Of a stretch of 64,000 bases of DNA, positions 47,422 through 59,500 are shown one piece after another (the first letter of the stretch is position 1; each line of letters opens with the position of its first letter). The notes beneath the pieces were generated by a model that was not told the origin of the DNA, ran no database searches, and was given only the letters and a program-made list of their open reading frames with translations. The stretch spans positions 9,255,657 through 9,319,656 of the forward strand of contig NC_039482.1 of NCBI RefSeq assembly GCF_003590095.1. The letters run 5' to 3'. The position numbers and the translations under genes are program-made. The stretch is from Trichoplusia ni (lineage: Eukaryota > Arthropoda > Insecta > Lepidoptera > Noctuidae).

Positions 47422-48035
47422 CCACTATTATAGTCCCAAAACAGCGCATGTACGAATACGTTTCCAATCATGTTTAGACTTATCTGATTTAATTTAACGT
47501 TCTTTTGATTTTTAACATCAGCCAGTCGGGTTTCGCGATAAATGTATCGTTTCCTTATCTGACATGGATTACTAGGCTTCTTATCAGCTGACAGAACATT
47601 TTGCACTATAAGACCCCCCCTCAAAGGAATAAATAAACTTTGGGAATTCCGAAGATAAATATTTGAGGAGATGGCTGTTTAGAATTTAATCAAATCAGGT
47701 AAAAGAAAAAGTCCCCGCGGAATTGTTCCAATTGATTATCAAATATCACATGGCAAAAATAGAAAAATTGGTGGTTTTTTATTTGTAACAGTTTAAAGCT
47801 CAGGGGATTCGGGCAACAAAAATTAGGAAGAGTTATTTGACTATTGCACGCGATTTTCGAAAAAGGTTTTTGATGAGTAATGTCGCAATGGATCTTAGAC
47901 AAGGACTCAGCTCTCTGTTTATTTTCTTGTCTGGTTGTCTACAATTAGGCCTAAAGCGTATTTCTTATTGGGTACTTTGCGAAGATGATGTCTCTAATCA
48001 TGCCAGTGAAATCGGGGTCCTTTCGCTAATTGACG

Positions 48036-48290
48036 GGCCTGTTGGTCTAATGGTTAGTGACCCTGACTGCTATACCGGAGGTCGTGGGTTCGATTCCCGC
48101 CCAGGACAAATGTTGTGTGATGAGCATGATCATTTGTTCTAGTATCTGGGTGTAATTTATCTATAATATGTATGTATTTAGAAATATATAAGTAAGTTTA
48201 TCAGTTGTCTGGTTACCATAACACAAGCTCTGCTTAGCTTGGGGTCAGATAACCGTGTGTGAGTTGTCCCATGATATTATATTATATTAT
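48036..48290 (+). mobile_element. tRNA-derived SINE (family B), intact copy
   Basis: A box TTGGTCTAATGG, B box GGTTCGATTCCCGCC, body CTGGGTGTAATTTATCTA, then CAGTTGTCTGGTTACC and TCTGCTTAGCTTGGGGTC, ending in (ATTAT)n. A 101-codon frame across it is only the translated SINE. A reverse, more diverged head is at about 50320-50412. Confidence 0.7.
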
Positions 48291-49707
48291 TAATTGCATT
48301 AAAATAGGAAACGAATAGGAAACTATATGTCCATCTTCCCTAGTGACGTGTTTTTGTAGTACGGTACGTAAGTTCGCCGGGATAGTAATGATATAATTTT
48401 GATTATCAAGTGAATATTTAACGATTATATTTTTGATGTATACTCTTTTTATTAATCTCACATCTGTCTAAATAATGAAGTAACTGACTTTCTATTTGCA
48501 CAGAGGGGCCCGACTTTACATGAAAAATAAACTTCGAGATTAAGCAACGGCTCTTACCGTCGTCAATATATTTGTTATCAGCCCATTTGTTTGGAATTCT
48601 CAGTGTCGACTGTCTGATTCTAACTTTTCCGGCTTTTTTACTAGCTTACTAACTCATAAAGCCCATTTAATCAGAAGATAGTAACATCTACGCAGACAAC
48701 AGGGTTTTTAATTTTTATGCTGAACGGTTTAGGAGTACCTAAATAAATATGCATCAGGGCGAATTGAATTGTAATGACCCCCAACCAAATTTAGTGCGAG
48801 AATAGGATTTTTTTTTATTATTATTTATTACGTAATAAGGAAAGAGCAATCAAAAAAATCTAAAATCTAAACATTTTATTTTAAGTAGGCCGTTTTCCAG
48901 GCACTTTCAAAACTTTACAATGATGACTCTAGTTGCAATAACATTACATAGATGTAATGTTTGAGTTTCGGCTAAACATGATTTTAATTATTACTTTGTA
49001 GCTGTCCCAAACCATAAAAAAGCATAAAAATGGGAGAGAGAGAACCCTTAAAAAATAATTATCTTTAAGTTAATCAAATATTAAACACTCTCTTTCTTGC
49101 GTAATACTTATTTAAGAAAGAAATGTTTTCGTCACATGTAGGTACATTGCTCTCGCTGAAATTTCAGGAGTAAGAAAATTAAAATGGTACGTATTTTTTT
49201 CCTACTTTCAGATATATTTGGAATTAATTGTGATAGCTTTGTTACACCTATCAATGGACTGCTTATAAGAGTTAAATAACAAGCAGTTCATTAAGATTTA
49301 AATATTCAATTAATATAGCTTCTTAACTTAACCGACTACATTGTCCAAGAGTCCAAGCAGGCTTGCTTTTGAGCATTTTTTTTTAATTTGTGAATTTTTT
49401 TTTACTACTTAAAACACTTTTTTCCTGATTGTAAAATTCCCAAGAATTAAATTCACCGACAGGATCTTAAAACTACGTACTCTGCATTAATTACGCAATA
49501 CGCAACGGCACATACGCATACTTTTGCATTGCATCACGACCCGGCCAGTCCGACGCCTGCACCTTTGCGAGAAGCAACCTATATAGACGCTGATTGGCTC
49601 GCTGTATTTAGGCATCATCATGGAGTGCCATCCATACAGCGTCAGCGTCAGCGAATAGATCTCGGTAAAATGTATCTGTAATTAATAATATATGTCTAGA
49701 GAAGGAC

Positions 49708-49738
49708 TATAAAAAAGGTCTAGAGGAGGAGTTCAGTT
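49708..49738 (+). promoter_or_regulatory. TATA box plus initiator, target gene unclear
   Basis: TATAAAAAAG at 49708 and TCAGTT at 49733 give a 27-nt spacing from the first T to the initiator A. The predicted first coding exon of H starts 850 bp downstream, so this could serve H through a long 5' UTR or a non-coding exon, or another transcript. Confidence 0.4.
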
Positions 49739-49857
49739 AGAATCAAAAAAATTTGTTCGCCTCGTAACTGATTTGAAGGTTTATCAAATGTTCTCGAGTT
49801 CATTTGATTATTTTGAATGTGTATTACATATTTCATTATTCTTATTTTGCTGCTGCT

Positions 49858-50005
49858 GCGGGGGTTTCACAAACTTCTAAGCCACATGCACAAAGACACC
49901 CAGACTCAAGAAAAACATTCGTTGATCAGAAAAATGCTTGTCCTACGCAAAGATCGAACCCACGACAATTCGCATTTACTGTGTTTTGCGTAATATACTC
50001 AACCT
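49858..50005 (-). mobile_element. SINE family A copy
   Basis: The plus strand has GGGGGTTTCACAAACTTC, AAGACACCCAGACTCAAG, ATGCTTGTCCTACGC and GATCGAACCCACGACA, the reverse complement of the SINE A body and B box. Confidence 0.6.
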
Positions 50006-50588
50006 TTGTATAGTAATTAGTTAGATTAAATAACCTGCAATACATAAATGTACAAAATGAGGTCATATATCATGTAAATGGGTTTAAATAAAAAACTATT
50101 TTAGTAATGCTTCAAAACTTTATAATACAATACCAGATGACATAATAATGCCTTTAATAAAGTGTAAAAAAATATCTGCTCACTGCTAATGATTCGGTTT
50201 AATTATTTTTATATTCTGTTTTATTTTCTCTATATTTAACAATAGCACTTAACATACCTATGTTTAACAATTAAATATTCCTGATTCTTGATAAATTAAA
50301 AACCCAGGCACAGAAAAAAAAAATGCTCACCACACAAACGTTTGTCCTGGGTGGGAATCAAACCTCTTTTATAGCAGTAACGGCGACCAACCACCAGACT
50401 AACAGACAAGTAGTAGTATAAATTTTCCACCAAATTCCTTAGAAACCTGACTGTCTAAAAAATGCACTTTAGCACTCAACAATGCAGTTATCACAAAGCG
50501 TCCTCTGTGTTTAATTTCGGAACTAATCTTGATCTATATATTAGTAACGACTATCTACCGCATCTTATAGAGTTGTTTAGTTGTGGAG

Positions 50589-53500
50589 ATGGCGATAACC
50601 TACTTACTCGTATTCTGGTAAGTTTCGTGAATTATTTATCTGAAACTGAACTGCTTTTTGCTATTATGACATACCTATATAAGAAATATCAGTGTGTTAA
50701 GCAATGTGGTCTCCATTTCTTTTAGCTTTTTTATGGTATCATGGGAAATTGTAATGGACACTCTCTCCGTCGGGGTATGGTGTAGATGGTCTCAGACCTA
50801 GTCAGACTCTTTCTGAGTAAACCTAAACCGCCGTGCAACGTAAACTGAAAAATGCACTGATTTTACTTTTTCTGCATTTCTCCAGTTTTGAATGTACTAC
50901 TGTGTGTACACGGATCAGCAGGCTTACTTCCAAAGTCCTTTGTGAATTGCAAAATCATTGCCATGCACTAGCCAGGCACGGGATATGTTGCACGGCGGTT
51001 CAGGCTTAGTAAGAGTCTGACACGTCGCTTCCTCCGTTGTGGTTCCGGTTTGATCTTAAACAAGTACTATGGAACCAAACCAGCGCTGCCAGATATTTTT
51101 TTTGCAAGTCGGGATTTTGGTACATTTTGAGTGAAAATAGCGGGATTCTTCCGTCAGAAGCGGGACATAGTAAAGTTGATGTTTGATGTTCGATGTTCCG
51201 CGCGCGAACAACATAAGCGTACAAGTGTAACTTAACTCCGCGAAAAATGTATCGACCTTTTTTTTAGATTCGTATTTGGAGTGAATCCGCCCCGGGCGAC
51301 GGTGAAACACCCTACGCCACTGGTTTCAAACAATAGTCTGTGTGAATCCTACGAAAGACGTAGGGTCAAGTTCTCTCCGAAAAGCGGGACCGAGCCTGTC
51401 CCGCGCGGGACATTAAAATTTGATTTAAAAATCGGGACGTCCAGCCAAAATCGGGACGTCTGGTAAAGCTGAACCAAACCATGATTGATCAAAACCATGT
51501 CAATTGAGCATAGTTCCAACTCGTACCAATACAGAAATTGGCGCCGGTATTCTCAATTCGATTGAAACGGAACTCGATACAAAGTCTCGTCACCAAGAAT
51601 TTAAGAAGATGAGAAACTGGCGGAGCCTACAAAGCTAGCGGCTGAAGCCAGTGGTCGTCACGCACTAGAAATCGTTGCTGCCAAATATAAAAGGGGAATT
51701 ATAAAACGACCGATTCAAAAAAGCTTTGCGACTGATGATGACATACTGTATTAATTACTTGAGAAAAAATAACGAAACTAACGACAAATATTGGTTAATA
51801 ATAAAATTCAGAACGAGCTTACAAAAATGGGATTGTGATTAATTAATTTCATATATTAAAATTTTATCCGAGCGACTGCATTACTAAGTGAGCGACTACA
51901 AACACAGAGAAGGATACTTCAATATTAAGACAGAATCATTTTTTTTAAGTGGTTATACATAACGATTTAATAATAAGTTCACTTTGAGCAAAGTTTTGTA
52001 AGCTAACAACATAACGAAATATAAAATATCAATTGGCGGTTGAAAGAACATCGACTATTTTTTTAATATGACCACCTTGCTAATGTACATTTCATATCAG
52101 TCAAACAACCTGGAAGTACTAATAGATTAATTGTCTATCAGTTGTCAAAATTTGTTGACTTATACGGTTGATACGTAATAATAGAACAACTACCTGTAAA
52201 CGGGCTTTAGAATCTATACTCTATACTAATATATAAAGCTGAAGATTTTGTTTGTTTCTTTGAACGCGCTAATCTCAAGAACTACTGGTCCAAATTGAAA
52301 AAATATTTTTGTGGTGAATAGACCATTCATCGAGGAAGGCTTTAGGCTATAAACCATCACGCTGCGACTAATAGGAGCGTAGATACAATGGAAAATGTGA
52401 AAAAAAAACAGGGTAGGTATAAATCATAAGTTATATCTTCTACCCACGGGGACGAAGTCGCGGGCAACAGCTAGTATATCACATAAATGTCCACTATGCA
52501 TAAGGCACTGCTAGTTCGACCCCGCACGGGCACGGGAAGAAATATGCGTGATCTTCAATTGTTTTCCCCTGCGTTACAAGCCGAAGTAGTTTTATCTCTA
52601 CGAATGACAATAGTTTTGTAGTTATTGTGGGCCGTCCATATCTGTTCTTTTATAGTACAGGGGTGGATGGCCCCTCATCACATTTTAGATTAAAAGTTCT
52701 CAACAACCCTTCTGCACGTTAGGCCTACGTGTCTTAGTCCCCATGCACGCCTTTACCGGACCGGTAAAGACCGATCTCATAAAGTTATCCCGTGGATGAT
52801 AAGACGACCTCCGTGGTCGAGTGGCGCACGCACCGGTTTCAAGGTGTCGCCAAGGTCAGACAAGTGCTTTAGCAATTTACTTTGGGTTCAGAATAATGTC
52901 TGTGATGTTGTCCGCATTATTTATTATTATTTGTATCTCTTTATAGTCACGGGATCACTTCATGTGAAGAGACCCGGTCCTTTTTAAAGGCTTGCACGGG
53001 GACACAGGTCCAACATGTAGAGGCCTTGTTGAGAATTTTAATCTAATATGTGATGGGGTATCTACTAGGGATCATTCACCTCCGCTCTATGGGAGAACGG
53101 ACATGAAGAATCCAAAGTAGATACAAAACTATTGCAAGAATGTGTGTATGAACAATTAGGCTATTATATTATGATAAGTTATGTGGACCAGTTAGTTGGA
53201 TTTTCCAGAAAACTATGACACCTGCCTCTCTACACATGGTAATGTAAATAAATTGGCAGGCGGTGACTCGCCACTCACTAGATGGGCCCCCTATGATACC
53301 GTCACGATTGACAGCAGGTGGGCAACACCAGTGCGAGCGGCTAGGGGTGTAGAGAGGTGCGACACCGATTTCACCATCGCGGGTCACAGACCCGGAGCGG
53401 GTTTCCTCGTTATTACGCCATTAGACACTTCCACCCCCGAGCATATAGCTCTAGCGACCCCTCTCTAGCCAGCCAGTTAAGGCAAGAAAGAGCTGGGAGT

Positions 53501-56500
53501 CCCCATAAAGAGTGACCCCCTGGGGCATTCAGGTTCCGTTGTGTCGCTACTCACAAACAGCTCGCCACAAGCTGCCCTGCGGATGTATGCTCCTACATAG
53601 ACCTTCAGATACATTTTTTATTTTTATCTCAAGGTTTGAAAAAGCATACTAATATGCCCTCTGGTCTTGCGTTATTGCCATGGAGAGAGAGAACGACTAG
53701 CCCCGAGGGGTTTATTATTATTATTATTAGAAAAAACTACCTTTTATCATAACAGTTAAAGCAATCTAATACATTAATGGCAAAAAAGAAACACTTTTTG
53801 TGAGATACTGGTGTCTGAAATAGATACTTAAAGAATACCTTTAACACAAATCCCACTTATACAAGGAAAAATGAAAAAAAAGTACTAGCGCCTAATCTAC
53901 GTTAGATTTAAATTCACAATCTTAAGTGATTCCAACTTCCAGTTTTAGGAATGATGACTTTCACCTTTTTAGGGTTCCGTACCTCAAAAGGAAAAAACGG
54001 AACCCTTATAGGATCACTTTGTTGGCCGTCTGTCCGTCCGTCCGTCCGTCTGTCAAGACCCTTTTTCTCGGGAACGCGTGGAGGTATGAAGCTGAAATTT
54101 ATATCAATTACCGTAAAACGGGGTGAATAGAGGGTTTTTTGGGGTGGATAGAAACAGAGTTTTTATTAAAATTTGGACGTTTAACTAGACAAAACATAAA
54201 GATTATACGCAAACTCACAAGTATTTCATAAAGTAAGTGTGTCTAAGCATTTTAATGTAAGAAAATATTCATGTAACCCCCTAAAAAGCACTATTCTCTA
54301 TTCACCCCGTTTTACCGTACTCAAGTCTACTGTCCCTTGAAGCTGTGAAAAAATTCTAAGCCAACGCAATCAAAAGATACAGCCGTTTATACCGCAAATT
54401 TTCGACACTTGCAAGGGAATCAAAACCTACAGGGTGCTTCCCATGAACTCAGAATCTTGAAATTTGGTACGAAGCAACGTCTTATAGCATAGATAAAGGA
54501 AAAATTACGAAAACCATTTTTTTAAACTTACTACCTATTTCCTCATAAACGCGTAGAGGTATTAAATTGAAATTCATACCAAATACTCAGGTCTATAATA
54601 CCTTTAAGCTGTAATAAAATCAAACTTCTATGTCAACGCAATCAAAAGAAACAGCAATTTAAGCTGCATATTTTGAAACTCGCAAGTACTCGCAAGGGAA
54701 TCAAAACCTAAAGGATACTTCCAGTCGACCTATAATCTTGAAATTTGGCATGAAGCAACGTTTTATAGCACATATAAAGGAAAAATTCCGAAAACCTTAA
54801 ATTTTTAGTTACATTACAAAATATATATTTATATGACTCGATTGTCGTAATGAACGAACTTTGTAAACCTTGCAGGTTTGTACGGAACCCTCGCGCGAGT
54901 CCGACTCGCACTTGGCTGGTTTTTTGAAGTGGGTACAGCTGAAAAATTTAGAAGTGGTGTTTTCCTGTTGATAAACTGGCTCTGTCCTCGCTTCTTGGAG
55001 CCCGATATCTTATCCCATCTCGTTAGATCAGATTACATCATTTTATCTATCTCTTCAGCTCCCTGTTTATGTTTTAAAAATGTCTAGACGTGTCGAGGCG
55101 TATGGCGAAGTTGTTATAGGATTTTTATTTCGCACCGTCCTCTTTCTAGAGGCGAATTACGTTTTTCGGAAGGCACTTTAAATTATTCGTACATCTGCGA
55201 CCGTCGTTACTTGTAATCAGAAGCTAAAAAGTCTGACAACCTGTCTTACTAAAGGCTATCGTGTTGAAAGTACATACAACAACAGTTGGGAAAAGTGTAG
55301 AATGATGATGGTAAGGCAATAGAGTCACACAAATTGTAAACAGCAATCATTTTACTCTCATTTATCAAATGTCTCTTTGTCACAGCTTAGCAGCCACCGC
55401 CTGCAGCTGCCAAGAGAATAAGTTCCCACCGTGGTTCTTGTTCGGAGCGGCCTCGGCGAGCTACCAGATAGAAGGAGGCTGGAATGCTCATGGTAAGCTA
55501 AAATTTTCTTTTTACTAGGTGTATTCTGGTGCCATTCATCTTTCATAGCCGCAAGTTTACTAGCAAGTGCTCTGTACGACCCAAGGGAACACCTGAGATG
55601 TAATATCAAAAACATTCAGTTGCTTTAAGTCTTAATAAATCTCATATTTGGGTATCTCTTGAGTTATATTTAACTGAATTTTTTGAGAAGGCGGGAACAG
55701 GGTTACGTTTTTTTACCCTTCGGATACAGAACCCTGAACCCGAATATAATGATTGTTTTACACGACGACGTACCCTTTGACAAGTACTTAAACAAACCTT
55801 TAACAAGTTTTTAGTTTAATACATTGAATCAATACCGCTTGAAAAAATAGAACTTGTCTGTAGGCATTGAGCTCACCCTTAGTCTCTTACTTTTAGATAA
55901 GGGCGAGAGCACATGGGACAGGCTAGTGCACACGAACCCCGCGGCGATAGAGGACGGCTCGAATGGCGACGTGGCGTGCGACTCCTACCACCTGTGGATG
56001 CGAGACATCGAGATGGCCGAGGAGTTGGGGCTCACCTTGTATAGGTAAAATCGGTATAATTTAAGGGACAGGCAGGCATGTACTAGCTTTCTTTAAAGTA
56101 ATTTCCCCCGCAACTAAAGAAAACAAGAACGAGAAGAGACGTGAAAGAATCTGCCAGAAAAAGGACTTCATAGTTGTGACACATGTTAACTCTGTCAGGT
56201 TCTCCATATCCTGGCCTCGTTTGCTCCCGACTGGATACCCCAACATCATCAGCGAGGACGGCAAGAACTACTACAACAATCTGATAGACGGACTGCTGGA
56301 GAAGGGGATCGAACCACTTGTCACCATGTACCACTTCGACTTGCCGCAGTCTTTGCAGGATTTGGGTATGTTTCGAATGTTTTATTGATCCATACCATCA
56401 TCTAGTTAATTCGCCAATGGTAAGGTACTGACAAAATTGAAATGTAATGTTTTCTGATAGTACTTACTTATGTCAGCATACGCAAACACGATTACGGAAA

Positions 56501-59500
56501 CAATCGCGAACACAGACAAGAACGCGGACTTGCATTTCTTGGACCACGCAAAATAAAATCCAAAACTACTATCTTTTCAATCCTAATTTAATATATCAGC
56601 GAATCTGATAATCAATAATTATTTTTACCAAATTGCATGCTTGGCTCCAAAAACCCCAGAAGATTATAATAAACTTTTGCACCGTCTTCCAGGTGGCTGG
56701 GCCAACCCCCTCATCATCGACTGGTATGTCGACTACGCAAGGGTTGTATTTTCTCTCTACGCCGACCGAGTTAAGCTATGGCTGACTCTCAACGAGCCAT
56801 TCGGCATATGCGACGCAGGGTACAACTTGCAACATGCACCGTACTTGAACAACACCGACTTCGGGAGGTTTATGTGCAATAAGAATGTGATGCTGGCCCA
56901 TGCTAAGACTTGGAGGGTCTACGATGAGGAATACAAACCTTTATATCATGGTAAGATGGTTTTCCGCATCACCCAAGCGGCGACCGACGGCCGCGGTGAC
57001 GTCATCGGAAACTATCTATATACAAGTCAAATTACACTACCTAACGTAAAAAATTGACAATGATTGAGTTTCGTGTACAGGCAGTATTGAAGACGCCGTT
57101 TATGGCTTTCTCCGTTCTTTTCTAACCTTTCATATTTGCATACAATTCAGCATGGACGGGTTAACATTGAACGACGACGACCTCCGTGGTCGAGTGGCGT
57201 ACGCACCGGTTTCAAGGTGTCGCTAGCTCTGAGGTCCCGGTTTCAATCCTCGGTCGGGTCAATGTAAAAATTAACATTTCTACATTGTCTCGGGTCTGGG
57301 TGTTTGTGGTACCATCGTTGTATCTGAATTCTATAACACAAGTGCTTTAGCGACTTACTTTGGGTTCAGAACAATGTATGTGATGTTGTCCGCATTTATT
57401 TATTATTATTATAATACCATTCGTTCATTGTGCAAAAGTATGTCTATCCTTCTAACACTTGCCTCTATCTAAGCCTGCAATTGTTGACACCAGTACAGAA
57501 TGCTCAAAGGTGACATTCCATTCTCATTTGTTCACGTAACTTTGATCATTGAATCATACGATTCAGTGGTTTCCTATCAATACGATCACGAAATCACGAT
57601 ATAATGACAATGAATGATTTTCTGGATAGGTTAATGTATAGGTAGGTTTAATGGATAGGTTAGATCTAGATAAAATCCAATTTGAACATTGACGGTTAAA
57701 ATTTTGACCGTATTCTTAAATTGGTCATTTTCAAATAAGTGGTAACTAAACAACTTGTTTTTACAGGTAAAGTATCACTGTCGACATTGTTCATCTGGTA
57801 TGAACCTGCGACCCCCGAGGACCAGGAGCTCACAGATCTTGTAATAGAGCATTGGGTAATATTTCATACAACACAGATTTTTAGCTACGTATTCTATTCA
57901 TTTTTTTTTATTTGATTACTTTTCAGTATCGTTTTGGTTTCCAACGAGACTGAACAAACAGCGATCCTATTAAATAACACACTTATATTTTTTTACATCA
58001 CGTTATTAATTGATCCTCATTATTATGAATATTGCTATTGTTTAACTATTATATCGATTGGCAGGACAGCGTTGTTGCTAAGTTAACAAAATAAACATTC
58101 TTTCAAACCTTACTTATAGGAGGGTCGCTACGTTCACCCCATCTTCTCGAAGGAAGGTGGCTGGCCTCCAGCCATCGAGAAGTTCCTGCTAGAGGATGGA
58201 AAGAAGAAAGGTTATCCCAACCCTCTTCTGCCACCCTTCACCGACGAAGAAAAGGAACTTGTTAGAGGTATTTTCATTAAGCGCATTTTTTTAATAATAT
58301 GTAAGCCAAAAATTCGCTGGCATTCTTGTTAGTCCTCCTGACAACCATTTTCATCTCGAACTCACCTCAGCTTGAATAGTCAATCTTTTCAAACATAAAG
58401 TAAGCCCATAATGACCACTTAGATAAAAGACCAAAGTCAAACATCACACACCTCGAAAAAAAAATCGGGTAGATCCACGAACGCGAAGTCAACCACGAAC
58501 ATGAATTTGAACACGATCAGGACCAGGAACACAAATATAGACAGAGATACGAAAGCGGTAAAGAAAATATACTCATCTCATAGACACACCATGTTTTACA
58601 GGAACCTACGACTTCTACGGTTTGAACCACTATTCATCGCGTCTGGTGAGGAAAGCGAAGCCAGGAGAAGTGTTCTCCTGGCCTTACTACGGTTCCCCTG
58701 AACTCGGCGTTGTCTTCGAGAACCATCCCGATTGGAAACAGGCTGCTCTCAACTGGTTTGCGGTAAATAAATCTTAATGAAATTCTTTTTAAACGCCTGT
58801 ACCTGAAATAGTCTGCATTTGTTCATATCCTTTAGCCGTTTTTTGAAGGATTGTCTAGACTTTAAAAGAGACAGCGATTCCCGTCTATTTGTTTGTTTTT
58901 ACATTTCAACTCAGGTTTGTCGGATAGGAAATGTCGTCAAAAATATGTCATGAAAAAGTCCTTCCTAATTAGTGTCCCTGGAAAATGATCTAGTCAATAA
59001 CTATTCTTCTTTCAGTTGATGTTGATGATTAAATTAAACGATCAACTTTGATTACTTGAAATTATATATTAAATTGAAACGGCTCAATATTACAATGTAG
59101 ATAGATAGAGTCTAGGTGAGCGACGCGTGCGCAGTGCGCGTCCGGTGCGCTCAGTTCTCCTGTGGCCGAATGACCGTTGCCGCCGTTGCCGGGCGGCGCG
59201 AGCGATCGCGCGTTGCGTTGTTGTTGTTTTAACTTTATCTTATTTTTCTCAAGAAGCGCTCTTGAGTAGTAATCTTATAACTAGTTCTGTATCTCATCAA
59301 ACAATCCGGTTCCCCTTTTTTAAGCAACCTTTTGATAAAACCAAATTAATAAAAAAATTGTCTTTATTTTGCAGTTATACCCTGAGGGTCTCCTACACCA
59401 GTTGCGCTGGCTAAAGAAGACATATGGAGTTGAGGAGATCCTAATCACAGAGAATGGGTACATGGACTCGTACAAGGGTACTGATGACTGGGAGAGACTT

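Larger units (their letters stand above)
46203..50588. other. Divergent intergenic region between G and H
   Basis: This holds the G promoter side, a long hairpin (47363-47421), SINE B (48036-48290), a segment resembling 26852-26914, a TATA/initiator pair (49708-49738) and a SINE A copy (49858-50005). The first 120 bp upstream of the G start match the region upstream of gene I. I see no protein gene; open frames here are short and show no motifs. Confidence 0.55.

Noticed and set aside
47837..48142. 101-codon open frame as a small gene
   Set aside because: Its second half is the translated SINE B head and the first half has no recognisable motif.
53196..53468. 90-codon open frame in a GC-rich stretch
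   Set aside because: It belongs to a repeat ending in (TTA)n. No conserved domain is recognised.
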